Notes: generated by a model from the sequence alone, not told the origin. DNA of 64,000 nucleotides from Actinoplanes subtropicus (GCF_000721705.1 NZ_JOJL01000035.1:21189-85188); one strand, 5' to 3'. Shown: positions 7,940 through 16,154, counted from the first letter of the stretch. A program made the numbers and translations.

Positions 7940-9100
7940 TCAATTCGCCGTCACGTAGAAGAAGTCTCGCTGGTCCGGGTTCAGATAGCGGTAGGCCGAC
8001 CGCGGCATCCGGGGCAGCAGCTTGGTCGGGGCCGCCGCGTTGCCGGGCAGCGGCTGCCAGGAGGCGAAGCTTGCCATCCCGGAATGGATGTCCAGCTGCA
8101 TGCCCCGGACCACCCCCGCGTCGGCCATCGCCGCGGCCAGCGTGGCCAGGTTCATCTTGTCGCCGGCCACGTAGATCAGGTTGCCGTGCGCGTCGATCCC
8201 CGCGCCCGACCGCCAGGTGTACTGGTACTGGTTGTGCGCTGACCCCCAGCGCCCGTCGGCGTTGGTGCTCAGCCCGGCCACCGGCCGCCCACGATCAACA
8301 ACGAGGGCGAGATTCTGTCGTACGGCGACGACGCCGGCCGTCATCCGCACATCCGTGCCCCAGGCGCCGATCGTCACGCCCCCGTGCTTGTCGATGACCA
8401 GCGACGCCTGCCCGGTGACCAGCCGCCGGGTGGTCTGCCCGTCGAGGTAGAACCCGCCGGCGATGTCCTGCATCTTCCAGCCGGAGTTGAACGTGGCGAC
8501 CAACCGGCCGACGTCGCCGGCGGGCACCGACGCGGTGCCCGGCCATGCCGGGCCGCCCGGCTGCCTCGTTCCCGCGACCAGATGGGTGATGGTGCCGCTG
8601 CTGCGCATCCAGGCGACCCCGGCGACGATGCTCAGATGGGCCGGGTCGGGCCGCAGGAACCCGGTGTAGATCAGCGGGAGACCGGACGCTGCCGTGCGGC
8701 CGGCCGCCCAGGTCGCCTCGCCCGGCAACGGGGCGACGCCGGGCAGTCGCGGCAGCGCGTCCGGGCCGATGACCTTCGCCGGGCCGGGCTCGATCCGCGG
8801 AAGAGCAGCGGCGTCGGGTGGTCCGGCGGCCGGCTTGTGCCGGGTGTACCACCAGTTCTCGATGGCATTGATCAGGGCGCCGCCGTGCCGCAGGCGGATC
8901 CAGTCGACGGTGCGCATCTGCCAGGTGGCGCTGCCGGGCGCGGTGAGCGCCTGCGTGTAGGAGATGGCGGGCCAGATCAGGATCAGCGCCACGGCGATGC
9001 CGATCAGCCGGCGAAGGCGACGTCGACGCGGGTTGGGCGCCCGGCGCTTGCGCCGTCGAGGCAGCATGTGGATCGGTGTCGGCCTGGTGGAGGTGCTCAT
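7940..9100 (-). CDS. Membrane-anchored phosphodiester glycosidase (NAGPA domain) protein
   Basis: 386 residues. A very basic N-terminus (PRRRKRRAPNPRRRRLRR) precedes a single membrane segment at about 32-48, giving an anchored extracytoplasmic protein. The C-terminal two-thirds matches the phosphodiester-glycosidase fold (PF09992): ATFNSGWK, GGFYLDGQ, LVIDKHGGVTIGAWG, RQNLALVVDRG, and YVAGDKMNLATLAAAMADAGVVRGMQLD. Family members cleave sugar-phosphodiester bonds, for example in wall teichoic acid or the mannose-6-phosphate uncovering enzyme. The start ATG overlaps the HAD stop (ATGA). In this operon it may act on an envelope glycan or polyprenyl-phosphate sugar; that is inference. Confidence 0.75.
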   Translation of the reverse strand: MSTSTRPTPIHMLPRRRKRRAPNPRRRRLRRLIGIAVALILIWPAISYTQALTAPGSATWQMRTVDWIRLRHGGALINAIENWWYTRHKPAAGPPDAAALPRIEPGPAKVIGPDALPRLPGVAPLPGEATWAAGRTAASGLPLIYTGFLRPDPAHLSIVAGVAWMRSSGTITHLVAGTRQPGGPAWPGTASVPAGDVGRLVATFNSGWKMQDIAGGFYLDGQTTRRLVTGQASLVIDKHGGVTIGAWGTDVRMTAGVVAVRQNLALVVDRGRPVAGLSTNADGRWGSAHNQYQYTWRSGAGIDAHGNLIYVAGDKMNLATLAAAMADAGVVRGMQLDIHSGMASFASWQPLPGNAAAPTKLLPRMPRSAYRYLNPDQRDFFYVTAN

Positions 9101-9801
9101 CGGTCGTCCCGGACCGTGACGTGGCGATAGGTGGTGACCCGGACGGCGATGTCGGCGATCTCCAGCAGCGGGCGGTCGGTGGCGCCGTTGGCGTAGGCCC
9201 AGACCTGACTCGCCGGCTGCTCGGCCAGATATTCCAGGACCCGTCGGGCCTTCTCGTGCCCGTGGCAGTTGCGGCCCTTGAGAGCGCCGGTGAGCCGGCC
9301 GTTGACCACCGCCATCTCGGTGCAGATCACCGTGTCGGCGCCGAGCAGCCGGCCGAGGTGGTGCACGTAGATTCCCGGGGAGGCCGAGGCGATCACCAGG
9401 CGGTGACCGTGGTGGCGGTGCCAGGTCCACAGCTGCGTGGAGTCTGCTCGTAGCTTGTCCTGGACCCGGGTGGCGTAGTCGCGGGCGATCGGATCGATCT
9501 CGGCGAGCGGCCGCCCGCCGAGCAGTTGCTGCAGCACCAGCGCCTTGGCGGCGCTTCGCCGCCTGTGTCGGGGCAGATCCCGGGTCGCGGCCACGGCCAG
9601 GGCTCGCACGACCGACGCCGTGCCGGCGACTCGGCGCAGGAACGGCAGCAGCGTGTCGGCGCGGGTCAGCGTTCCGTCCAGATCCCAGACGGCGGCCGGG
9701 CGCCCGCGGCGCGGCCGTGGGTCATCACCGGGGCCGCCGCTCGTCGGCAAGACTTGCGGCGGCTCGATGACGGTCAGCGGTGGGACGTTGGTCTTGCTCA
9801 A
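9097..9801 (-). CDS. HAD-IB family phosphatase in the DPA operon
   Basis: 234 residues. Motif I is VWDLDGTLTRAD (nucleophile and acid-base Asp), motif II is VIASASPG, and motif IV is read as YANGATDRPLLEIA, with Asn where GDS is commoner. A TTG start at 9801 is chosen because AGAGGAG lies eight bases upstream; this makes a 77-bp overlap with dprE2. DPA synthesis needs a phosphatase to turn DPPR into decaprenylphosphoryl-ribose. In mycobacteria a PAP2-like protein (Rv3807c) is the proposed enzyme. Here no PAP2 gene sits in the operon, so this HAD enzyme is a candidate for that step (inference). Confidence 0.75.
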   Translation of the reverse strand: MSKTNVPPLTVIEPPQVLPTSGGPGDDPRPRRGRPAAVWDLDGTLTRADTLLPFLRRVAGTASVVRALAVAATRDLPRHRRRSAAKALVLQQLLGGRPLAEIDPIARDYATRVQDKLRADSTQLWTWHRHHGHRLVIASASPGIYVHHLGRLLGADTVICTEMAVVNGRLTGALKGRNCHGHEKARRVLEYLAEQPASQVWAYANGATDRPLLEIADIAVRVTTYRHVTVRDDR

Positions 9802-10576
9802 GGGGTGCTCCTCTGCGTTGCGCCGCGTCGAGCCGGCGATAGACCGCCGCCGGCAGCAAGCGCAGCGCGGTCATGACGGGCCCGAGTAGGGCAGGGGCGT
9901 AGACGACGCGCGCCCGGCCGGACAGGACCCGGCCGACCCGGGCGGCAACCTCGTGGGCCTCGGTGGTGAAGGGTGGCTCGGGCAGGCCGGCGGTCATCCG
10001 GGTGCGTACGTGGCCGGGCCGCACGACCAGGACGCGGGCGCCGCTGCCGCGCAACGATTCGCCGATGCCGCGGGCATAGAGGTCCAGGGCCGCCTTGGCG
10101 ACGCCGTAGCTGAGCAGCCCGTCGCGGGTGCGTACGGCGGCGACCGAGGAGAGGACCACCAGGGTGCCGTGCCCCTGCGCGCGTAGCCGGGCGGCGGTGG
10201 CGTGCACCGCGAGCATCGGCCCGAGCAGGTTGGTGTGCATGGTCTTTTCGACCGCGCTCGTGTCGGCCAGCGCCGTTTCCTCGGTGAGTGTTCCGACGCC
10301 GAGGATCACGACGTCGAGGTCGCCGTGGCGGGCGGCGGCGACCGCGAGCAGGTCGACGGTCGCGGCGGCCGGGGCGAGGGCGTCGTAGTGCAGGGTCGCC
10401 ACCTGCCGTCGTGCCTTGGTCAGCCGCTCGGCCGTCTCGGCGAGCGCGGCCGGGTCGCGTCCGGCCAGGATAAGCGTCCCGCTCTGGGGCAGGAGTTGCT
10501 CGGCGATGGCCTGACCGATCTCGGAGGTGCCGCCGAGCAGGAGCACGGTCTGCGGGCGGCCGAGTCCGTCACGCAT
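9725..10576 (-). CDS. dprE2: Decaprenylphosphoryl-2-keto-ribose reductase
   Basis: 283 residues, short-chain dehydrogenase/reductase. The NAD(P) motif is VLLLGGTSEIGQAI, the catalytic Ser follows VVLSSVAAV, and the YxxxK pair is in SYGVAKAALDLYARG. LGVGTLTEE and the variant GGTSEIG loop are those of DprE2. The enzyme reduces the 2-keto intermediate made by DprE1 to decaprenylphosphoryl-arabinose. The C-terminus is about 30 residues longer than mycobacterial DprE2 and is Arg/Ala rich. It overlaps dprE1 by 8 bp, as expected for enzymes that work as a pair. Confidence 0.88.
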   Translation of the reverse strand: MRDGLGRPQTVLLLGGTSEIGQAIAEQLLPQSGTLILAGRDPAALAETAERLTKARRQVATLHYDALAPAAATVDLLAVAAARHGDLDVVILGVGTLTEETALADTSAVEKTMHTNLLGPMLAVHATAARLRAQGHGTLVVLSSVAAVRTRDGLLSYGVAKAALDLYARGIGESLRGSGARVLVVRPGHVRTRMTAGLPEPPFTTEAHEVAARVGRVLSGRARVVYAPALLGPVMTALRLLPAAVYRRLDAAQRRGAPLEQDQRPTADRHRAAASLADERRPR

Positions 10577-11933
10577 GACTGGCTCCGATCTGGTCGTCGA
10601 TCCGTTGATCGGCCAGGCGCAGCCGGCGCGCCAGGTCGGAGACGAGCAGACCGTCCGGATCGAGCAGGGCCCGTACGGCGCGCCACCGGGCCAGGCCCGG
10701 ATACATGGCGGCGATCAGATCGGGGTGGGCGCGGCTGTCCTTCACCAGGTAAACCCGCCCGCCCGCAGCGGCGATCCGCTCGTCGAGCCGGTCGAGCAGC
10801 GGGCCGAGGGCGGGATCGGCGGCGAAGTCCATCGCCAGGCTCCAGCCCGGCCCGGGGAACGACAGCGGCGCCGGGTTGGCCTCGCCGAAGACTTTCACCA
10901 CAACGAGCGACGGCGGATGCCCGGCCTCGCGGGCGGCCTGAAGCGCATAGGCAAGCACATGTTCGGCACCGAACGGGACGGCGAACTGATGCTGGACCAG
11001 CCCGCGCCGGCCGTGCAACCGCGGCCAGCCGGGCAGAGAGTCCAACGGGAAGTGCAGCTCCGACAGGGGCCGGAGATGTCGCGGGCGGAGCACGACAGCG
11101 GTGCGGCGTGCCGCGTTGGCGGCGGCGGCCAGCGGCGGCCAGGCGATGCCTCTGCCGGGCAGGGTCGGCGTGGCGCGGGTCCGGGCGGCACGGCCGGGAG
11201 TCAGGGCGCCGAGTCGTGCCGTCGTCGCTCGGGTGATCACGCCGGCCCCGAGAGGGTCCACCCAGGCCACGGCGTGGTCGCTGCTCACCGAGGCCGCGTG
11301 TAGCCGATCGAGGACGCGGTGCAGGCGTGGTTGCTGTTCGTCGACGGTCGAGACCCACCAGGAGGCGAGCGGGATCAGCCGCAGGGTGGCCCGGCGGATG
11401 ATGCCGGTCAGGCCGAGGCCGCCGACCGTGGCCCAGAATTCGTCGGCGTTGACCGTCGGGCTCATCTCGACCGTCCCGTACGCCGGCGTGAGCACAGTCA
11501 TCGCCGCGACGTGCCGGCCGAACGCCCCGTGCCGCTCGTGATTCTTGCCGTGCACATCGGCCGCGATCGCCCCACCCACGGTGACCGCGGCGGTGCCGGG
11601 CACCACCGGCAGGGTCCAGCCGCCCGGCGCCAGGTACCGGAGCAGGTCGCCGATCGTCACGCCGGCGCCTACCTCGACGGTGGCGGCGGCCGCGTCGACA
11701 TCCCCGATGCTCGCCTCGGCCATCGTCGAGACGACCAGGCCGCCGGCGTTCTGGGCGGCGTCCCCGTAGGAACGGCCGCCACCGCGCGGGATCAATCCAC
11801 GTGGGCCGGCCGCGCCGAGGAGTTCGGCCCAGTCTTCATCGCAGTCCGGTGTCACCACGGTGGCCGGGCTCCCGGTCACCCGGCCCCAGCCACCGATCAT
11901 GGTCGGTCGTTCTCGCTGCAGCACGACACCCAC
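10569..11933 (-). CDS. dprE1: Decaprenylphosphoryl-ribose 2'-oxidase with Ala at the benzothiazinone-target position
   Basis: 454 residues from GTG 11933, or 443 from ATG 11900 (MIGGWGR, which aligns with the RLTGWGR region of mycobacterial DprE1). The FAD-binding domain has RGGGRSYGDAAQN, VVPGTAAVTVGGAIAADVHGKNH and VGGLGLTGII. The substrate domain has APLSFPGPGW and YLVKDSR. The residue equal to Cys387 of M. tuberculosis DprE1 lies in GW-x2-C-x-DF; here the segment is GWSLAMDF, so it is Ala (residue 367, codon GCG at 10833-10835). It oxidises the 2'-hydroxyl of decaprenylphosphoryl-ribose at the outer face of the membrane. First gene of the leftward DPA operon. Confidence 0.9.
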   Translation of the reverse strand: MGVVLQRERPTMIGGWGRVTGSPATVVTPDCDEDWAELLGAAGPRGLIPRGGGRSYGDAAQNAGGLVVSTMAEASIGDVDAAAATVEVGAGVTIGDLLRYLAPGGWTLPVVPGTAAVTVGGAIAADVHGKNHERHGAFGRHVAAMTVLTPAYGTVEMSPTVNADEFWATVGGLGLTGIIRRATLRLIPLASWWVSTVDEQQPRLHRVLDRLHAASVSSDHAVAWVDPLGAGVITRATTARLGALTPGRAARTRATPTLPGRGIAWPPLAAAANAARRTAVVLRPRHLRPLSELHFPLDSLPGWPRLHGRRGLVQHQFAVPFGAEHVLAYALQAAREAGHPPSLVVVKVFGEANPAPLSFPGPGWSLAMDFAADPALGPLLDRLDERIAAAGGRVYLVKDSRAHPDLIAAMYPGLARWRAVRALLDPDGLLVSDLARRLRLADQRIDDQIGASHA

Positions 11934-11948
11934 GATGCGGCCGGTTAC

Positions 11949-11964
11949 CTGAACGCGGGCTGAA
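11949..11964. promoter_or_regulatory. 11-bp direct repeat CTGAA-N6-CTGAA (site S7)
   Basis: CTGAA at 11949-11953 and again at 11960-11964, in the 96-bp divergent region between dprE1 and the deacetylase lipoprotein. Both half-sites match the consensus. It sits 16 bp before the dprE1 GTG and could act on either gene. Confidence 0.55.
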
Positions 11965-12029
11965 GCGCTTGAGCTCCTGTTTCGGGCTCATTCAGCCCGC
12001 TCTAATGTGCGCCTGCCTAGCATCCGCCC

Positions 12030-12794
12030 ATGCATCGTCGCGACGCCCTTCGCGCGGTCACCGCCCTCTCCCTCGGCGCCGCCGCCGGCTGCGATGCCGC
12101 ACGGCCATCTGCCGTCCCGGCGACTGCCTCGTCCACAGCGGAGAGGTCCCCGAACACGCACCCCACGCCGACGACGAGTTCGGCCGGACCGATCCTTCCC
12201 GACGAGGTCCGGCACGGACCGCGCGACCGGCCACAGGTCGCCTTGACCTTCCACGGCCAGGGTGATGCTCGGATCGTGACGGCCCTGCTCGACGAGCTCA
12301 AGCGCGGCGGCGCCCGCGTCACGGTGCTGGCCGTCGGCACCTGGCTGGCCGCGAACGCCGACCTCGGCCGGCGGCTGCTCGCCGACGGCCACGAGCTCGG
12401 CAACCACACCCAGCATCACGCCGACATCAAAACCATGAAACCCCAGCTTGCGTACGCCGAGATCAGCGCGTGTGCGGAAGCCGTGCGTGCGGTCGCCGGT
12501 TCGATCGGCCGCTGGTTCCGCCCGTCGCAAACCCAGTACGCCACCCCGACGATCAAATCCGCTGCCCGCCGGGCCGGCTATCCGACCTGTCTGTCGTACG
12601 ACGTGGATCCGCGCGACTTCACCGACCCGGGCCCCTCCGCGATCGTCTCGGCCACTCTCGCCGCCGCGCGCCCCGGCTCGATCGTGAGCCTGCACTGCGG
12701 CCACGAGGGCACCGTGGCGGCGATCGCCCCCATCCTGACCGGCCTGCGCGCCCGCAACCTGCGCCCGGTCACCGCCTCGGACCTGTTCGCATGA
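12030..12794 (+). CDS. Lipoprotein with variant polysaccharide deacetylase (NodB-like) domain
   Basis: 254 residues. A twin-Arg-containing signal (MHRRDALRAV) ends in a lipobox LGAAAGC (C21), so it is an outer-face lipoprotein. The NodB-like domain starts at about 75. The zinc motif HxxxH is kept (GNHTQHH), and so are RPSQTQYATP and LHCGHEG. The first motif, normally TFDDG, reads TFHGQGD, so the usual catalytic/metal Asp pair is replaced. Such TFHGxGD proteins look like a distinct actinobacterial subfamily; it may use another substrate or have altered catalysis. It overlaps the propeller gene by ATGA and shares a divergent promoter region with the DPA operon. Confidence 0.75.
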   Translation: MHRRDALRAVTALSLGAAAGCDAARPSAVPATASSTAERSPNTHPTPTTSSAGPILPDEVRHGPRDRPQVALTFHGQGDARIVTALLDELKRGGARVTVLAVGTWLAANADLGRRLLADGHELGNHTQHHADIKTMKPQLAYAEISACAEAVRAVAGSIGRWFRPSQTQYATPTIKSAARRAGYPTCLSYDVDPRDFTDPGPSAIVSATLAAARPGSIVSLHCGHEGTVAAIAPILTGLRARNLRPVTASDLFA

Positions 12795-13963
12795 CCCGGG
12801 CCCGACATACCCGCACCGGCCGGGCCGCCGCCCTGGCCGCACTGATGGTGCTGGCCGGCTGCACGTCGGCCCCCGCGCCGGCCCAACCCCGTACCTCCTC
12901 ACCCGCGGCCCAGCCCTCCGCGAGTGCCCCCATGACGTTGTTGCCGGGCATGGCACCGCCGCTCGATCCGGCCGACGTCTACGCCGCCGACCGCCCCGGG
13001 CATTTCGCGGCTGCCGCGGCCCGCGCCCGTCCGCTGGTCTACGTGCCGAACTTCGGCGGCGACACCGTCTCGGTGATCGACCCCCGAACCTACAAAGTGA
13101 TCCGGACGGTGGCCGCCGGGCACGGCCCGCAGCACGTGGTGCCCTCCTGGGACCTGCGCACGCTGTGGGTCAACGACAACACCGGCAACACGCTCATCCC
13201 GATCGACCCGGTCACCGCCCGATTCGGCAAGCCGGTCCCGGTGGACGACCCGTACAACCTCTACTTCACCCCCGACGGCCGGTACGCGATGGTGATGGCC
13301 GAGTCGCGCCGGGCCATCGTCTTCAGCGACCCGCACACCATGGCACCCCGGCACGTGCTCTCGGTGGGCTGCGACGGCGTCAACCACGCCGACTTCTCGG
13401 CCGACGGCCGGTATTTCATCGCCACCTGCGAGTTCTCCGGCGACCTCGTCAAGGTCGACACCGCCGCGCAGCGCGTCGCCGGGCGACTGCACCTACCGGG
13501 GCACGCCATGCCGCAGGACATCAAGATCTCGCCGGACGGGCAGACCTGGTACGTCGCCGACATGCAGACCAGCGGCCTGTGGGTCGTCGACGGCGACCAC
13601 CTCACGGTCCGCACCTTCATCCCCACCGGCGACGGCGCCCACGGGCTCTACCCCAGCCGCGACTCCCGCTACCTCTACATCGCTAACCGCGGCGCCGGCA
13701 GCGTGTCCGTCCTGGACCTCCGCACCGGCCGGGTGGTGTCCACCTGGCGGCTGCCCGGGCACGCCAGCCCGGACATGGGCGGCGTCTCGGCCGACGGCCG
13801 CGTCCTGTGGCTCTCCGGCCGCTACGACCGCGAGGTCTACGCCATCGACACCGCCACCGGCCGGCTCCGCGCGCGGATCCCCGTCGGCGCCGAGCCGCAC
13901 GGCCTCTGCGTCTGGCCCCAGCCGGGCCGTTACTCGCTGGGCCACACCGGAATCCTCCGCTGA
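12791..13963 (+). CDS. YncE-like beta-propeller lipoprotein
   Basis: 390 residues. The signal peptide ends in lipobox VLAGC (C24), followed by an Ala/Pro/Ser linker. From about residue 75 there are repeated blades of the YVTN/YncE type: YVPNFGGDTVSVIDPRTYK, LWVNDNTGNTLIPIDP, NLYFTPDGRYAMVMAE, ADFSADGRYFIAT, DIKISPDGQTWYVAD, YLYIANRGAGSVSVLDLRTGR and VSADGRVLWLSGRYDREVYAID. It should be an extracytoplasmic propeller; no catalytic residues or haem motif are evident. Translational coupling to the deacetylase-like lipoprotein (ATGA) suggests a joint job at the wall, possibly as a scaffold. Confidence 0.75.
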   Translation: MTRARHTRTGRAAALAALMVLAGCTSAPAPAQPRTSSPAAQPSASAPMTLLPGMAPPLDPADVYAADRPGHFAAAAARARPLVYVPNFGGDTVSVIDPRTYKVIRTVAAGHGPQHVVPSWDLRTLWVNDNTGNTLIPIDPVTARFGKPVPVDDPYNLYFTPDGRYAMVMAESRRAIVFSDPHTMAPRHVLSVGCDGVNHADFSADGRYFIATCEFSGDLVKVDTAAQRVAGRLHLPGHAMPQDIKISPDGQTWYVADMQTSGLWVVDGDHLTVRTFIPTGDGAHGLYPSRDSRYLYIANRGAGSVSVLDLRTGRVVSTWRLPGHASPDMGGVSADGRVLWLSGRYDREVYAIDTATGRLRARIPVGAEPHGLCVWPQPGRYSLGHTGILR

Positions 13964-13972
13964 CCGAACCGG

Positions 13973-14725
13973 TCACCAAAGGGGCCGTGCCGAGGATCCG
14001 GCGCGGCCGGAGGTCGAGGTGGCCGTGCGGATGCCGTGCTCGGCGAGCGGGCCGACGGCCAGACCGCGGGCCCGGCAGGTGGTCAGGATCGCGGGCAGCG
14101 CGCCCAGCATGGACAACCAGCACTTCGGGGCGGCCCAGTGGTCGCTGTCGTGCAGCAGGATCGTGCCGCCGCCGCCGAGCTTACGCATGATGCTGCGATA
14201 GACGGAGTCCGGCGTGCAGGTCCTGGTCCAGTCCCGGCCCCACGTGGTCCACAACACCGGCCGCAGCCCGAGCCGGCGGGCCTCCAGCAGGGCGGCGGCG
14301 TTGGCCACCCCGTACGGCGGACGCCACCACCGCGGCCGCACCCCGGTCACCGCGATGATCGCCGCGGTGGCCCGGCTGATGTCGAGCCGGGTGGCGGCCG
14401 GGCCCTGCTTCAGCAGCAGCCGGTGCTCATAACCGTGCACGCCGACCTCGTGCCCGGCGTCCGCAACGGCCCGAGCGACCTCGGGCAGTTCCTCGGCCAT
14501 CCGTCCGAGCAGGAAGAACGTGGCCCGCACACCGGCGCGGTCGAGCAGGTCCAGCAGCTCGGGAGTGGCGTCGGGGTGCGGGCCGTCGTCGAAGGTCAGT
14601 GCGACGTGCCGGGGGTGGCCGATGCCGGCCAGATATGGGAGAAGCTGCCGGCGCAGTGGGCCGATCGCGGCGACTGCGGGGAACGGATGACCGACTGCCG
14701 CTATGACAGTCCGAGCCGGGTTCAT
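13973..14725 (-). CDS. Polysaccharide deacetylase (NodB domain, canonical motifs)
   Basis: 250 residues. Motif 1 is ALTFDDGPHP, motif 2 is VHGYEH (a variant of HxxxH), motif 3 is RPPYG, and the late motif is ILLHDSDHW. All the metal and catalytic residues of the CE4 family are visible, in contrast to the neighbour at 12030. There is one weak N-terminal hydrophobic stretch and no clear signal peptide. It is convergent with the propeller gene (9-bp gap) and overlaps the damaged glycosyltransferase by ATGA, which suggests it once acted with that enzyme on a glycolipid or wall sugar. Substrate unknown. Confidence 0.85.
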   Translation of the reverse strand: MNPARTVIAAVGHPFPAVAAIGPLRRQLLPYLAGIGHPRHVALTFDDGPHPDATPELLDLLDRAGVRATFFLLGRMAEELPEVARAVADAGHEVGVHGYEHRLLLKQGPAATRLDISRATAAIIAVTGVRPRWWRPPYGVANAAALLEARRLGLRPVLWTTWGRDWTRTCTPDSVYRSIMRKLGGGGTILLHDSDHWAAPKCWLSMLGALPAILTTCRARGLAVGPLAEHGIRTATSTSGRAGSSARPLW

Positions 14726-15392
14726 CGCGCCACCGACCGCAGGATGAGCTCGGTGGCCTCGGCCGCATCGGCCCCTGGGCGGATGCCGGTCGTTGACGGC
14801 GCGGTCGTCCGCATGGCCGCGTGCAGGGCGGGGCCGAGCTCAGCGACGGTGCGCGGCCAGGCCGCCAATCCCAAGCGCTCGAGTGCGGCGGCGTTGGCGA
14901 CCCCGTGCCCCGGCAGGCACCGGTAGCTGATCACCGGAACGTGGCTGACGAGGGCCTCCATCGCGGTCAGTCCGCCGGCGTTGGTGACCACGACGTCGGC
15001 GGCGTGCAGCAGCGAGGGCATGTCGTCCACCCAGCCGAAGGCGATCACCTTGCCGGTGACGGCCAGTCGCTCGCGCAGCGCGTGGTTGTGCCCGCAGACC
15101 ACCAGGGGGATCGCCTCGGAGGCGCTGATCAGGTCGTGGACGGTCGTGTCGATGTCGCCGACGCCCCCGGATCCGGCCACCACCAGCGCCAGCCGAGCGT
15201 CCAGCGGCAGGCCGAGCCGCTGCCGCGCGGCGACTACGTCTTCCGGCCCGGCGCTGGGCCGGAAGGCCGGATCGACCAGCGGGGCATGGGTGATCGCGGG
15301 TAAGCCGTATCGCTCGTGGATCACGATGGTGGCGTCCTCGTTCGGGGCCAGATGCTGGCCGAGACGACCAGGACGGGGGAAGGGCTGTTCAT
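14722..15392 (-). pseudogene. MGDG-synthase-like (GT28) glycosyltransferase with internal deletion
   Basis: The C-terminal half is intact over about 200 residues (HAPLVDPAFRP, LVVAGSGGVGD, VDDMPSLLHAADVVVTNAGGLTAMEALV, PGHGVANAA), the donor-binding half of MGDG-synthase/MurG-type enzymes. The true N-terminus is visible at ATG 15392 (MNSPSPVLVVSASI), but after 14 codons that frame leaves the family. The C-terminal half is in another frame. So roughly 130 residues of the first domain are lost and the reading frame is broken. A GTG at 15447 overlapping the RR2 stop would open the long frame but adds unrelated residues and crosses site S3. Probably inactive. Confidence 0.7.
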
Positions 15393-15416
15393 GGCCCAGA
15401 GGCTGAGGATCGCGCG

Positions 15417-15432
15417 CTGAAGAATCCCTGAA
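15417..15432. promoter_or_regulatory. 11-bp direct repeat CTGAA-N6-CTGAA (site S3)
   Basis: CTGAA at 15417-15421 and 15428-15432, between RR2 and the ATG (15392) of the damaged glycosyltransferase. Both halves match the consensus. Its place marks the promoter of that gene and supports 15392 as the original start. Confidence 0.55.
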
Positions 15433-15443
15433 CGCTACGGCCG

Positions 15444-16130
15444 TCACCCGCCGTCGGCCGCCAGCCGGTATCCCGCTCCCCGCACCGTTTCGATCGACGC
15501 GCGCTCGAACGGGTGATCGATCTTCTTGCGCAGGTAGCCGATGTAGACCTCGACGATGTTCGGGTCGCCGGCGAAGTGCGCGTCCCAGACGTTCTCCAGA
15601 ATCGCCCGCTTGGTCATGGCCTCCCCGCGGTGGCGCATCAGGAACTCCAGCATCGCGAACTCGCGCGGGGTCACCGCAATCGGCTCCTCGTCGCGGAACA
15701 CCCGCCGCTCGGCCGGATTCAGCGACAGGTCGCCGGCGGCCAGCACGGCCGGCCGCTCGGGCGCGCCGCGCCGGATCAGCGCGCGCAGCCGGGCGATCAG
15801 CACCACGAACGAGAACGGCTTGGTCAGGTAGTCGTCGGCGCCCAGATCGAACGCGTCGGCCTGGTCGTACTCGCCGTCCTTCGCGGTCAGCATCAGGATC
15901 GGCGTCCACACCTCCCGCGACCGCAACTGTCGGCACACCTCGTAACCGCTCAGCCCGGGCAGCATGATGTCCAGCACGATCACGTCGTACGCCCCGTGCG
16001 GCATCTCGGTGGCCTGCCACAGCCCGTCGACCCCGTCATGCACCACGTCGACGACGAACCCCGCCTCGCTCAGCCCATCCCGCAACGTCTCGGCCAAACT
16101 GACCTCGTCCTCCACCACCAGCACTCGCAT
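15444..16130 (-). CDS. OmpR/PhoB-family response regulator 2
   Basis: 228 residues. Receiver: VLVVEDE, phospho-acceptor D54 in VLDIMLPG, Lys in YLTKPF. The DNA-binding domain has PREFAMLEFLMRH and recognition segment NIVEVYIGYLRKKID. It is closely similar to RR1 through both domains, with four extra residues before D54. It is divergent from its likely partner HK2 (73-bp gap), with repeat site S4 between them, which suggests autoregulation. Confidence 0.9.
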   Translation of the reverse strand: MRVLVVEDEVSLAETLRDGLSEAGFVVDVVHDGVDGLWQATEMPHGAYDVIVLDIMLPGLSGYEVCRQLRSREVWTPILMLTAKDGEYDQADAFDLGADDYLTKPFSFVVLIARLRALIRRGAPERPAVLAAGDLSLNPAERRVFRDEEPIAVTPREFAMLEFLMRHRGEAMTKRAILENVWDAHFAGDPNIVEVYIGYLRKKIDHPFERASIETVRGAGYRLAADGG

Positions 16131-16154
16131 GCGTCCAGCCTGGCCCCACTCCCC

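Noticed and set aside
11973..12005. Further half-sites (TTGAG, TTCAG, CTAAT) downstream of S7
   Set aside because: No pair at 11-bp spacing with acceptable cores; probably chance.
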